A stretch of 64,000 bases of DNA from Gluconobacter kanchanaburiensis NBRC 103587 (GTDB lineage Bacteria; Pseudomonadota; Alphaproteobacteria; Acetobacterales; Acetobacteraceae), in contig NZ_BJVA01000001.1 of NCBI RefSeq assembly GCF_007988905.1, positions 310,001-374,000 on the forward strand, read 5' to 3'. Under the pieces are notes generated by a model. The model worked only from the letters and a program-made list of their open reading frames with translations. It was not told the origin of the DNA and searched no databases. Below are positions 45,772-54,420 of this stretch, piece after piece. The translations under genes and the position numbers were made by a program. The stretch's first letter is position 1. Every line of letters begins with the position of its first letter.

Positions 45772-46049
45772 GCTTCTTTAACCCGTTTCATTCCCCCAAC
45801 AATGGAACGGAATGGATGAGTGCTGAAAGATTATGGTGTCAAACGTCGTTTAATGAGGCATACGGCCCTTATCGTTTCGATGCAGAGTCATCGTCTACTG
45901 GAATGTTTTGGAACCCGTATGCTTGCGCATGCGTTTCGAAACACTATCTGAGGTCATACCGGTCTGTTCCCCAGGGGAGAGACAGTTATCATTTTCACCT
46001 CACTCTCTGTCCGGCAGTCCCTGTTGTGGGATCGGACAACACGGAGTGA
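45768..46049 (+). CDS. Unrecognised 93-residue ORF coupled to pepA
   Basis: The ATG overlaps the pepA stop (ATGA). The translation (MSFFNPFHSPNNGTEWMSAE...) has six Trp/Cys-rich aromatic patches and no family I recognise, no signal and no membrane segment. The DNA is lower in GC than flanking genes, so it may instead be the marR promoter region or the remains of a lost gene. Low confidence. Confidence 0.3.
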   Translation: MSFFNPFHSPNNGTEWMSAERLWCQTSFNEAYGPYRFDAESSSTGMFWNPYACACVSKHYLRSYRSVPQGRDSYHFHLTLCPAVPVVGSDNTE

Positions 46050-46070
46050 CCGTTTCTTAGGAGAGAGATC

Positions 46071-46472
46071 ATGCCCCAGGCTACCAATGATCAAATGCTC
46101 AATCTTCTGTGCGACACTATCGTTTCCATGGTGCGCCGCGACGGCCCCGATCTTTCCGCCCGCCAGCTCGCAGTATTCCTGACCTGCTATCTGCGTGACG
46201 GTGCCCACACGGTTCGCGGACTGGCACTGGAGCTGAAAGTGTCCAAGCCGGCCATCACGCGCGCCCTCGACCGTCTGGGTGAGCTGGATCTGGCCCGCCG
46301 CAAGGTTGATCCGCTGGATCGTCGTTCCGTTCTGGTTCAGCGCACGCTGAAGGGTTCGACCTTCCTGCGTGAAATGCGCGCCGTCATGGCCGAAGCCTCC
46401 GGCACGCGCTCGACACGCACCGAGCGTGCTTCGGCATCTGTCGAGCGTCTGAGCAGCCGCCGCGCTGGCTGA
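46071..46472 (+). CDS. MarR-family transcriptional regulator
   Basis: 133 residues. A winged helix of MarR type is visible: LSARQLAVFLTCYLRDG (helices 1-2), HTVRGLALELKVSKPAITRA (recognition helix region), LDRLGELDLARRKVDPLDRR (wing). The C-terminal tail is short, Ser/Arg-rich and probably not a full dimerisation helix. AGGAGAG precedes the ATG. Its target is unknown; similar regulators lie beside M17 peptidase genes in related genomes as I recall, which is weak support only. Confidence 0.85.
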   Translation: MPQATNDQMLNLLCDTIVSMVRRDGPDLSARQLAVFLTCYLRDGAHTVRGLALELKVSKPAITRALDRLGELDLARRKVDPLDRRSVLVQRTLKGSTFLREMRAVMAEASGTRSTRTERASASVERLSSRRAG

Positions 46473-46501
46473 GTTGGTTCGGCCGGATTTTCCGGCCGGT
46501 T

Positions 46502-47473
46502 TTACCAGCGATCCTGCACGCGGACTCTTGCCCGCGTGCAGACATATCCTGTCCATATCAGTTGTGGCAGGAGGATCATCAGGATGGTTGTGATGATCCC
46601 GCCGGCGGCAAAAGCCACGGCGCCCCACAAAGCCGCTCCCCAGTAAAGTCCCGTCACCAACGGAACAGGTAGTCCCGAGCGGACTGCAAGCTGATAGAGA
46701 TGGCCGCGATGTGCCTCTGTCAGTCTGTCGCCAGCCCTTGCGCGCCGCAGGAGCGTAAAGGCGACGTCCCACAGGACACCTGACAGAAGGGCGATAACGA
46801 GTACGCCACCACCGGTACTGAAACCCGTCATGCCGCCCCAGGCCATGGCGAGGCCCACCGGCTGGCTGCCCACATCCCCCATGAAGATGCGCGCTTTCGG
46901 GAAATTATAGGGCAGGAAGCTCAGCAGACAGACGGCCAGAAGCACGAACGCTGCCGGCATGATTCCCGCACTGGCCAGAACCAGTGAGGAAATTGCCATC
47001 ACCCCGGATGCCAGGCCATTGATGCCGTCGATAAAGTTGAGCGCATTGGTAATGAACACGGCGACCAGAACAAACGGAACCAGCTCATACAGGGACGCTC
47101 CCGTGCCGAGAGACGCGGCGATGGCGGCCAGAAACTGGGCGGCGAGTTTGTAGCGGGCCGGGAAGGGGCGGACATCGTCCAGCCAGGAAACCGCACCCAG
47201 CAGAATCATTCCGGTCAGTAATCCGAGCGCAGCCCGCAGGGTGGCGGGGCTCACCGTGCCTGCGTAGAGGGCGGGGATGAGACACAGGACAAAGCTTCCC
47301 GCGATTCCGATCCCGCCGCCTTTCGGTGTCGGGCGGGTATGGGAGCTCCGGGCCACCGGATGGTCGAGAATTCCGGCACGGATCATCAGCAGGATCAGGA
47401 TATTGCACAGGATGATGGCCAGAAGACAGGGAAGCGTGAAGCCGACTGTCAGGGTCTGCAGAGAAAAAGGCAT
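46502..47473 (-). CDS. Polyprenyl-phosphate HexNAc-1-phosphate transferase (WecA/MraY superfamily)
   Basis: 323 residues with about ten membrane segments. SSHTRPTPKGGGIGI (substrate/nucleotide loop), SWLDDVRP (catalytic DD), LNFIDGINGLASG and FMGDVGSQPVG are the conserved loops. It starts assembly of a surface glycan by loading a sugar-1-phosphate on undecaprenyl phosphate. The divergent neighbours make an NDP-amino-sugar, so they probably supply its substrate. Only 45 bases separate it from the dehydratase gene. Confidence 0.9.
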   Translation of the reverse strand: MPFSLQTLTVGFTLPCLLAIILCNILILLMIRAGILDHPVARSSHTRPTPKGGGIGIAGSFVLCLIPALYAGTVSPATLRAALGLLTGMILLGAVSWLDDVRPFPARYKLAAQFLAAIAASLGTGASLYELVPFVLVAVFITNALNFIDGINGLASGVMAISSLVLASAGIMPAAFVLLAVCLLSFLPYNFPKARIFMGDVGSQPVGLAMAWGGMTGFSTGGGVLVIALLSGVLWDVAFTLLRRARAGDRLTEAHRGHLYQLAVRSGLPVPLVTGLYWGAALWGAVAFAAGGIITTILMILLPQLIWTGYVCTRARVRVQDRW

Positions 47474-47518
47474 GGGACGACTTTATGGGAGGGAGGCTTT
47501 TGGCGCTATAAGGGGCGC

Positions 47519-49567
47519 GTGACATCCATTCATCCTACAGGCTCTGCGTCTTCGGCCTCAATGCCTCCTTCGGCGCTTCCTCCGGGGCCCTCTCCCGCGG
47601 CTGCCCCCGGCTCTCCTCAAGGCCCGCAGTCCCGCACGTCGATGCAGGCACGACGCATTGCGCTCAACGTGGCACTGGATGGAGTCGTGTCCGCCGCTGC
47701 TGCACCGGTGGCACGCTGGCTGGCCGATCCGGCCGGTGGGTGGCTGCATCCGCTATGGTTCATTGCGGGGGGCGGCATCACGCTCCTCGTCAGCGGACTG
47801 CCATTTCGCATTCCACAGCAGTACTGGCGTTTTTCCGGCGTTGCGGATCTGTTCAACATTGCCTGCGCTTCGGTTCTGAGTGCGCTGCTGTTCGCGGTGC
47901 TGCTTCATATCGGGGGTTACCCCCTGCCAACGCCGACCTTCCCGATCATCCATGCCCTGGTGCTGCTGACATTCCTCGGGGCGATCCGCATGATGTGGAG
48001 ACTGGCCGCACGGCGCAGGAGCCTTGCCCAGGATGGTGAACGTATTCTGCTTCTTGGTGCCGATCACGAGGCGGACCTGTTTCTGCGGGCCATGGAGCGT
48101 GACAGCGAGAACAATCGCCGGGTCGTAGGACTTCTCACCGGCGGTGCGCAGCAGGCCGGACGTCGTATCCATGACTGCCCGATCCTCGGGACGATTCCGG
48201 AGACACCTGCCATCCTGGAACGGCTGTTTGCCGCCGGGAAGCTGCCCGATGCGCTGGTTGTCACGGCGGGAGAAATCAAGGGGCGCGAACTCGCTGCCAT
48301 TCTCGAGGCGGCCCGGGTTTACGATATCGACGTCCAGCGCACGCCGTCTCTGACGGCGTTGCAGCCTGCGGATCGTGTCGAACTCCGGCCCATCGCGATC
48401 GAGGATCTGCTGAACCGGCCTCCGGTCGCGCTCGACTCGCAGGGTATGGCGCGCCTGATCGGAGAACGTGTTGTCGCCGTGACGGGAGCGGGGGGGAGCA
48501 TCGGTTCCGAGCTGGCGCGGCAGATCGCCTCCTTCAAACCCTCGCTGCTATTGCTGATCGAGAGCAGCGAATACGCGCTGTGGCAGATCAATCTGGATAT
48601 TTCGGAGCGTTTTGGCACCGTCGCGCGTCATCAGATCATCGCGGATGTGCGGGATCGTCGTCGCATGGCCGAAATCTTCGGGGCTTATCGCCCGCAGATC
48701 GTTTTTCATGCCGCGGCGCTCAAACATGTGCCGATCGTGGAGGATAATCCGCTTGAAGGCGTTCTGACGAACGTAATCGGAACGCGGATCGTCGCCGACG
48801 AGGCCGAGCGGGCAGGCGCACAGGCCATGGTGATGATTTCCACAGACAAGGCGGTCAATCCGTCCAGCCTGATGGGGGCCAGCAAGCGCTGTGCCGAGGT
48901 CTACGGGCAGGCGCTCGATATGCGCGCGCGGGCCGGGCAGGGCAGTATGCGTTGCGTGACAGTGAGGTTCGGCAATGTGCTGGGCTCTACCGGCTCGGTC
49001 GTCCCGCTCTTCCGGCGTCAGCTTGAGCATGGCGGCCCCCTGACGGTCACACATCCGGACATGACACGCTATTTTATGACAGTGCCGGAAGCGGTGGGTC
49101 TGGTGTTGCAGGCTGCCGTTCGCGGGACATATGAGCGGGCGGGAAACGATGCCACGGATCAGCGTCTCAGGCAGGGCGGCATTTTCGTGCTGGATATGGG
49201 AGATCCGGTGCGGATCATGGATCTGGCCTTCCAGATGATCCGGCTGGCAGGGTTGCGTCCGGAAAGCGATATCGAAATCCGCTTCACCGGTCTCCGTCCT
49301 GGCGAAAAGCTCTTCGAAGAGCTGTTCCACGGTCGGGAAGCACCTGTTCCGACAGATGCCCCGGGTCTGCGGATGGCGTCGCCCCGTACCGTTGACTTCG
49401 CCGTGGCCGCTGAGGCGATGGATGCTCTTGAAGCGGCCTGTCATGCGAGCGATCTGGCCGCCGTCATGAAGATCCTGTACCGGCTGGTACCCGAATTCAT
49501 TCATAACCGTGACGGCGGAATGCCGGTTGCGGTCTCCCGTCCCGATCCGGAGATGATAGCCCCATGA
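47519..49567 (+). CDS. Membrane-anchored NDP-sugar 4,6-dehydratase/epimerase (CapD/WbpM/PglF-like)
   Basis: 682 residues. Pro/Ser-rich N-terminus, four predicted membrane segments (about 45-140), a first Rossmann domain (ERILLLGADHEADLFLRA), then the catalytic short-chain domain with VTGAGGSIGSELARQI (NAD site), AALKHVPIVEDNP and MVMISTDKAVNPSSLMGASK, where the usual SDR Tyr is replaced as in WbpM-type enzymes. It likely makes a UDP-4-keto-6-deoxy-HexNAc. GTG 47519 is chosen; the longer frame runs into the divergent gene. The next gene overlaps by four bases (ATGA). Confidence 0.9.
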   Translation: MTSIHPTGSASSASMPPSALPPGPSPAAAPGSPQGPQSRTSMQARRIALNVALDGVVSAAAAPVARWLADPAGGWLHPLWFIAGGGITLLVSGLPFRIPQQYWRFSGVADLFNIACASVLSALLFAVLLHIGGYPLPTPTFPIIHALVLLTFLGAIRMMWRLAARRRSLAQDGERILLLGADHEADLFLRAMERDSENNRRVVGLLTGGAQQAGRRIHDCPILGTIPETPAILERLFAAGKLPDALVVTAGEIKGRELAAILEAARVYDIDVQRTPSLTALQPADRVELRPIAIEDLLNRPPVALDSQGMARLIGERVVAVTGAGGSIGSELARQIASFKPSLLLLIESSEYALWQINLDISERFGTVARHQIIADVRDRRRMAEIFGAYRPQIVFHAAALKHVPIVEDNPLEGVLTNVIGTRIVADEAERAGAQAMVMISTDKAVNPSSLMGASKRCAEVYGQALDMRARAGQGSMRCVTVRFGNVLGSTGSVVPLFRRQLEHGGPLTVTHPDMTRYFMTVPEAVGLVLQAAVRGTYERAGNDATDQRLRQGGIFVLDMGDPVRIMDLAFQMIRLAGLRPESDIEIRFTGLRPGEKLFEELFHGREAPVPTDAPGLRMASPRTVDFAVAAEAMDALEAACHASDLAAVMKILYRLVPEFIHNRDGGMPVAVSRPDPEMIAP

Positions 49568-50721
49568 CAAGGCAGCCTGAAAAAAGGCAGATTGCGTTCC
49601 TCGACCTTCCCGCCCAGCAGGCGAGGCTCGGTGGCAGTATCCAGAAGCGTGTGGATGCCGTCATGGCGCATTGCCGTTTCGTCCTCGGCCCCGAAGTGCA
49701 GGAACTGGAGCAGCGTCTGGCGGCGTTTGGCGGTGCAAAACACGCCATCGGTGTGGCGTCCGGGACGGATGCGTTGCTGATGGTTCTCATGGGGGAAGAA
49801 ATCGGCCCGGGAGACGCGGTCTTCCTGCCTGCTTTCACCTACACTGCCACGGCAGAAGTCGTTCTGCTGCTCGGTGGCACGCCGGTCTTCGTGGATGTGG
49901 ATCCGCAGACATTCCAGATCAGTCTGGCGTCTTTGAAAGATCGGCTTGAAGCCGTGCGTGAAGCCGGGGACCTTGAACCCCGGGCCGTGATCGGTGTGGA
50001 CCTGTTCGGTCAACCCGCCCCCTGGGACGAGCTGAAAAGCTGGGCGACCGCCGAGGGCCTGACGCTCATAGCGGACTGTGCGCAGTCTTTCGGCGCCAGC
50101 TATCGCGGGCGACGTCTGGGACATGAGGCGAAAGCCACCACGCTGTCCTTCTTTCCGTCCAAGCCGCTGGGCGGATACGGGGATGGCGGCGCGATTCTGA
50201 CGGATGATGACGATCTGGCGGCGTTGTATCATTCGCTCCGGACACATGGCGAGGGGCGCACCCGCTACGAGGTCGAGCGGATTGGAATCAATGGACGGCT
50301 CGATACGCTTCAGGCGGCCGTGCTGCTGGCGAAACTGGACGTGTTCGAAGGGGAACTGAAGCGTCGGGACGCGATCGCAGCCTCTTATGACGCGGAAATG
50401 CCAGCAGGGATTGTTCCACCTGCGCGCGTGCCGGACAGCGAGAGCGCCTGGGCGATCTATAGCGTCCTGTTGCCGGACGCCGCGAAACGGGATGCGCTTC
50501 AGTCGTTCCTGAAAGACGCAGGCATTCCCACTGCGGTCTATTATCCGAAGCCGTTGCATTACCAGCCAGCCTATGCTCCGCATCACGACGGTGCATCCCT
50601 GCCGGTGGCTGAAGGACTTGGCGCCCGGGTTCTGGCGCTCCCCATTCATCCCGAACTGACGGACGAGGATGTCCGTCACATCATTGAAGCCCTCAATCGC
50701 TGGGCAGGAGAGCAGGCGTGA
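49564..50721 (+). CDS. DegT/DnrJ/EryC1/StrS-type sugar aminotransferase
   Basis: 385 residues, PLP enzyme that aminates a keto-sugar nucleotide. FLDLPAQQARLGGSIQKRVD at the start, GVASGTDALLMVL, PAFTYTATAEVVLLLGGTPVF, DCAQSFGASYRG and the PLP-lysine motif FFPSKPLGGYGDGG are standard. It is coupled to the dehydratase, matching PglF-PglE-like pairs that build bacillosamine-type 4-amino sugars. The exact sugar is not proven. GTGA overlap with the next gene. Confidence 0.93.
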   Translation: MTRQPEKRQIAFLDLPAQQARLGGSIQKRVDAVMAHCRFVLGPEVQELEQRLAAFGGAKHAIGVASGTDALLMVLMGEEIGPGDAVFLPAFTYTATAEVVLLLGGTPVFVDVDPQTFQISLASLKDRLEAVREAGDLEPRAVIGVDLFGQPAPWDELKSWATAEGLTLIADCAQSFGASYRGRRLGHEAKATTLSFFPSKPLGGYGDGGAILTDDDDLAALYHSLRTHGEGRTRYEVERIGINGRLDTLQAAVLLAKLDVFEGELKRRDAIAASYDAEMPAGIVPPARVPDSESAWAIYSVLLPDAAKRDALQSFLKDAGIPTAVYYPKPLHYQPAYAPHHDGASLPVAEGLGARVLALPIHPELTDEDVRHIIEALNRWAGEQA

Positions 50722-51143
50722 GACGCGAGCAGAAACTTCTTCTGGTTTTCGGGGCGCTGGTCCTGATTCCGGTCGGCATTATCTGGTTTGTGACCTGGCC
50801 ACTGCTCCATGCTTGGAAGCTGCCGGAAGTCACGGCAGGTCAGATCGCAGCGCCCGTAAGCCGCGTTCTGACGGCAGACGAGGTGCAGAAGGTCAATCTG
50901 TGGCTTCAGTCTCATGAAACCGCCTGGGGCCCGTCAGGTGAGCGTCCGCCTGCGCCGGGTCAGGTGATTCTTGAAATGACCACGGCGCAGGGCCAGCCGG
51001 TGATTGTCTCCATCTGGAAGCACAAGAATCAGGACGACATCATCGGCGTTCAGCTTGAAAAGAACGGCCCATACCGGATGAATTCGTCCCCCGATGAACA
51101 GGTCATGGCGCTTCAGCCTGATGGCGCGCGGCCGACAGAATGA
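50718..51143 (+). CDS. Small membrane-anchored protein of unknown function
   Basis: 141 residues; GTG start overlaps the aminotransferase stop (GTGA). One N-terminal membrane segment (about 7-30, LLLVFGALVLIPVGIIWFVT) followed by a periplasmic part with VILEMTTAQGQPVIVSIWKH and no recognised domain. The coupling suggests a link to the surface-sugar genes, but no function is assigned. Its 3' end overlaps the convergent MerR-type gene by 41 bases. Confidence 0.6.
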   Translation: MRREQKLLLVFGALVLIPVGIIWFVTWPLLHAWKLPEVTAGQIAAPVSRVLTADEVQKVNLWLQSHETAWGPSGERPPAPGQVILEMTTAQGQPVIVSIWKHKNQDDIIGVQLEKNGPYRMNSSPDEQVMALQPDGARPTE

Positions 51144-51885
51144 AATCCTGAACGTCCGGGCTGAAAGGTAGCTTTCGTCCGGACGTTTCCCAGTTGCTTC
51201 GCTCCAGATACATCCGGTTTGCCTTGCTCCAGAGTTCGGGGCCGGTCGCATCCTGAAGCGGCTTCTGAAGAGCTTTCCAGTCTTTCAGCAAAGCTGCCGC
51301 TTCGTCGCTGGCCGGGGAAATATCCCGTCGAAGGGCGTCTTCGCAGCGGCCGATCAGGTCTTCCCATTGCTCTATATACGCCGTGCGATCGGTGGGCGGG
51401 AAATGGCTGTTGGCCATTTCCCGCCAGCGCTCCTGCTCATCGGGTGTAAAATACTCGTCCAGAACGTCTTTCATGGCGTCGGAGGTCATGTACTGCTGTC
51501 CTTTGCTGATGAGGGCACAGAAAGACTTCAGGTCCGGCACCGTTTCTCCTGTTATCAGGTCGCAGGCGGCCTTCATCTGACCAATTACGGTGTCGAGGTC
51601 GGCACGGCGTGCTTCGAGAACACGGAGCTGAACCAGTAGAAGTCTTTTTGCATCGAGCGGCCCGTGCGAAAGGGAGGCGATCTCCGTCAGGGTGTAGCCA
51701 GCCCGTTTCAGGAGCAGGATGTGGGTGAGCGTTCCGACATCGGTCGCTTTGTAGGCCCGGCGCCCGTTTTCCGACCGTCGTGGATGAAGCAGGCCCGCGG
51801 CTTCGAAGTGTCGCAGGGCACGGGGCGTGACGCCGGTTGCGGCCGCGAGTTCGCCGATTGTCAGGATTTGTGTGGTCATCATCAT
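51103..51885 (-). CDS. MerR-family transcriptional regulator with TipAS-like effector region
   Basis: 260 residues. N-terminal MerR winged helix: LTIGELAAATGVTPRALRHF, GLLHPRRSENGRRAY, then a coiled linker RLLLVQLRVLEARRADLDTV. The C-terminal 130 residues (YFTPDEQERWREMANSHFPP, WEDLIGRCEDALRRD) resemble the TipAS antibiotic-recognition domain. So it may be an activator responding to small molecules. Three successive Met codons at the start; AGGAG in the inverted repeat serves as the Shine-Dalgarno. Downstream of the AI-2E-type permease gene on the same strand. Confidence 0.82.
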   Translation of the reverse strand: MMMTTQILTIGELAAATGVTPRALRHFEAAGLLHPRRSENGRRAYKATDVGTLTHILLLKRAGYTLTEIASLSHGPLDAKRLLLVQLRVLEARRADLDTVIGQMKAACDLITGETVPDLKSFCALISKGQQYMTSDAMKDVLDEYFTPDEQERWREMANSHFPPTDRTAYIEQWEDLIGRCEDALRRDISPASDEAAALLKDWKALQKPLQDATGPELWSKANRMYLERSNWETSGRKLPFSPDVQDFILSAARHQAEAP

Positions 51886-51929
51886 GCTCCTGACGCACCA
51901 TCAAGGGTGATGACGTTACGTCAGGAGCA
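51885..51929. promoter_or_regulatory. Inverted repeat at the start of the MerR-type gene
   Basis: TGCTCCTGACG (51885-51895) is perfectly inverted as CGTCAGGAGCA (51919-51929), with 23 bases between. A nested perfect 13-base palindrome TGACGT-T-ACGTCA spans 51911-51923. One arm contains the Shine-Dalgarno of the MerR-type gene. Either autoregulation by this MerR protein or an mRNA hairpin that hides the ribosome site fits. Confidence 0.55.
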
Positions 51930-51938
51930 AGCAGAAAT

Positions 51939-53090
51939 TCACTTCTGCTTTTTTTCTTCTTCTTCTTCTTCCGTCATCTCGCCAACGGCACGGCGGGTCT
52001 GGTTTTCGTCTTCCAGCGGGGCCGTCGCTTTGTCGCCCATGGCCAGCAGAGCAGCCGTGATGGGAGAGGCGAGAATGAGACCCGGGGCTCCAAGGATAGA
52101 TCCGAAAACCGTCTGCGAAAGAATGGCCAGTGCGGGCGGCATGTGAACGGCGCGCCGCTGGATCAGGGGTGCGAGCACATTGCCTTCAAAAAACTGGATA
52201 GTGCAGTAGAGTGCCGTCACGAATAGGGCTTCATGCGTACCAACGGAAAGACCCAGAAGGATCGCTGGTACTGCGCCCAGGATAGCACCGATATAGGGAA
52301 TGAAATTGCAGAGTCCTGCTACGACACCCAGCGCGAGCGCGAGCGGGATGCCGATCAGGGAAAGGCCGATTCCGGAGAGAAGCCCAACCACGAGCATGTC
52401 CAGCGCCTGCCCGGCTGTCCATGCCCAGAGGGTTGCACCAGCCGTGAGCAGAAGCTCCCTGGCTGCGGGGCGGTGCTGGGGCGGGACGAGGCGCAGCATG
52501 CCGTCGATATAGATGGCAGGACTAAGTGCGAAATAAAGTCCGGCGATCAGCACGACCAGAATCGTGCCGAGGATACCGAATACGCTGCTGAGCAGGCCGG
52601 TTACCGAACCTGCGATACCAGAACCCAGTGAACTGAGGCCGCCTGTGCCCGGGGCGTTGCCCCCTAGGGAAGACGGAAGATGATCGAGAACCATCTGTCC
52701 GATCGTGGAGCCGGACAGGTGGCTTCGCAGTTCTCCAGACTGGGTGATGAGCGCCTGCTTGAGGCGGATGAACTGATCGCTGATCGACGGACCACTATAC
52801 CATCCCAGTCCGATGACGGCGACCAGGATCGCAACGGTCACCAGAGCGACAGCTCCCTGATAGGGGATGACCGGAGCATGCTTGCGTAGCATGCGGGCAA
52901 GGCCGTGCAGGACCACCGCGACGAGAGCCGAGGCGAAGATCACAGTCAGGACATCACCGATCAACCAGATGGCCAGAAGGATCAGGGCCAGTGCCAGCGT
53001 GATGCGCATGAGCCCGGCGATCCGGGACAGTTCCCGCGCACGCGGTTCAGTTTCGCTGCGTTCCGCCGGATCGGAAAAGGATATGGGCAT
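51939..53090 (-). CDS. AI-2E/UPF0118-family permease
   Basis: 383 residues with about eight membrane segments, an extended loop (about 130-180, Gly/Ser-rich) and the conserved C-terminal half: LGTILVVLIAGLYFALSPA, LGVVAGLCNFIPYIGAILG (family signature FIPYxG) and ILASPITAALL. The family includes TqsA and PerM, some of which are Na+/H+ antiporters; the substrate is open. The C-terminus is a Glu/Lys run (EEEEEEKKQK). Likely cotranscribed with the MerR-type regulator downstream. Confidence 0.88.
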   Translation of the reverse strand: MPISFSDPAERSETEPRARELSRIAGLMRITLALALILLAIWLIGDVLTVIFASALVAVVLHGLARMLRKHAPVIPYQGAVALVTVAILVAVIGLGWYSGPSISDQFIRLKQALITQSGELRSHLSGSTIGQMVLDHLPSSLGGNAPGTGGLSSLGSGIAGSVTGLLSSVFGILGTILVVLIAGLYFALSPAIYIDGMLRLVPPQHRPAARELLLTAGATLWAWTAGQALDMLVVGLLSGIGLSLIGIPLALALGVVAGLCNFIPYIGAILGAVPAILLGLSVGTHEALFVTALYCTIQFFEGNVLAPLIQRRAVHMPPALAILSQTVFGSILGAPGLILASPITAALLAMGDKATAPLEDENQTRRAVGEMTEEEEEEKKQK

Positions 53091-53229
53091 GGAAGGGGGC
53101 TGTCCTTGGTCAGTCGTTGTGGACTGGCTTATGGGCAGAGGGATGGGGGGTCAATGGGGGCAGCAGCGCCGGAGTCGTTCTGTGTAAAAGACGATGTCTC
53201 TTACGACGCCAGCATGAAAAGAAATCGAT

Positions 53230-53265
53230 AAAAAAACAGGGCTCTGGACGGTCTGTCCAGAACCC
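53230..53265 (-). terminator. Terminator downstream of the Hint pseudogene
   Basis: On the minus strand GGGTTCTGGAC / GTCCAGAGCCC (one G-U pair) with the loop AGACC, then TGTTTTTTT. It ends the minus-strand transcript from the ABC-F side. Confidence 0.85.
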
Positions 53266-53329
53266 GGTTTCCGTGTCATGTGCCTGGATCAGGCGTGTCA
53301 TCCAGTCACCTGACGAAGGCTTGCGACTC

Positions 53330-54420
53330 AGGCGCTCAGAACAACCGGAGCAGCGTCGTCTTCAAGGTTGCACAGAGCAGCCGGCAACGATCTGTACGGT
53401 TAGCACTGCTGCTGCCGTAGTATTGAGCCCGAGCACGGCATTGCCGGATGTCCAGCGCACGGCTGAAGCCTCGCGTCCGTACCAGCCAGTCGATGGAGTC
53501 CGTCGTGAGATGGTCGGTGACCAGCGCTTTCGAACAGCGTGATGTCGCGCACCAGAACACCGAGTTCGCGGGGATCGTTGATGAACGGAGAGACCATGTC
53601 ACGGGGACGGCTGGTCCGGGAGACGATGCGAACGTCACGGACACCATCGGGCAGGCTGAAAACGGCGCGATCGCCTGCCATGTGACGGGGCGCAAGCAGT
53701 GTTCCGCAGGGAAGTTGCAGACTCAGGTTGGATTCCGTCGTTGTGGCCGCCGCAGCGGCAGCAACACCCGCACGGGTGACGATAGGCGTCCAGATCGGCT
53801 CGACGCGTTCACGGTCCGTCATTAGTTCTGCGGCGGCGTCATGCTCCCAGGTCATTGCGACGTTGCCAAATGCGACGACGCGGCTGGACTACGTGACGCT
53901 GCGACGGTTGCCCGTGCGATGAATGCGTCGTTGATCAGCCGGCGCAGACACGGCTGTGGGTACGACCGATTTAAGTCAAGGTGCGCTTCTCTCCTTTGGG
54001 GCTGATGACGCGGTCGCCGATCTCAAAGGTCTCAACCAGACTCTCGCCATCCCGCGTTGCAATCAGGGCGCCCGTCAGGAAGCAGGCTTCCTGGAGATGA
54101 ACAGGCGTGCTGCTGTCGTGCGACAGGACAACGGTCTGACCGGCATAGCCGTTGTAGTTGCAGCGAGCTTGAAGATGACCTTGGTGTTCCGGGGGCTGCC
54201 CCAGCTCGAAACGACTGGGGTTCGCCGTCACCAACGCTGATACCGTCGGCCTCGCCGTTCTGGATATACTGGGTGCTGACCTTGCCGACCGTCGCGTTGC
54301 TTGCGATGTCACCGAACAAGATTTGATCGTCACCGTTGAGCGCCGGGAAGCAGTACGTTTCACGATTGTTAGTAAAAAAAATTATTTTGAGAGTCTGTGC
54401 CCGCCAATAATCCGGAAAAT
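53330..54420 (-). pseudogene. Frameshifted Hint-domain (hedgehog/intein-type) protein gene
   Basis: No single frame covers this 1.1 kb, but three minus-strand pieces read like one protein. Piece 1 (about 54360-54200) gives RETYCFPALNGDDQILFGD and NATVGKVSTQYIQNG. Piece 2, in another frame (about 54170-53974), gives NGYAGQTVVLSHDSS, then the Hint start ACFLTGALIATRDGE and IGDRVISPKGEKRT. Piece 3 (about 53770-53540) gives LPDGVRDVRIVSRTSRP and INDPRELGVLVRDITLFE, the typical C-terminal part. At least two frameshifts and several stops separate them and the 5' end is missing. Surface proteins with a C-terminal Hint module are common in Acetobacteraceae as I recall. It is read as a decayed gene. 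Confidence 0.7.

Noticed and set aside
48548-50679. Two minus-strand frames of 340 and 392 codons opposite the dehydratase and aminotransferase genes
   Set aside because: Both plus-strand genes have full catalytic motifs and coupled starts; the antisense frames have His/Arg-rich, motif-free translations.
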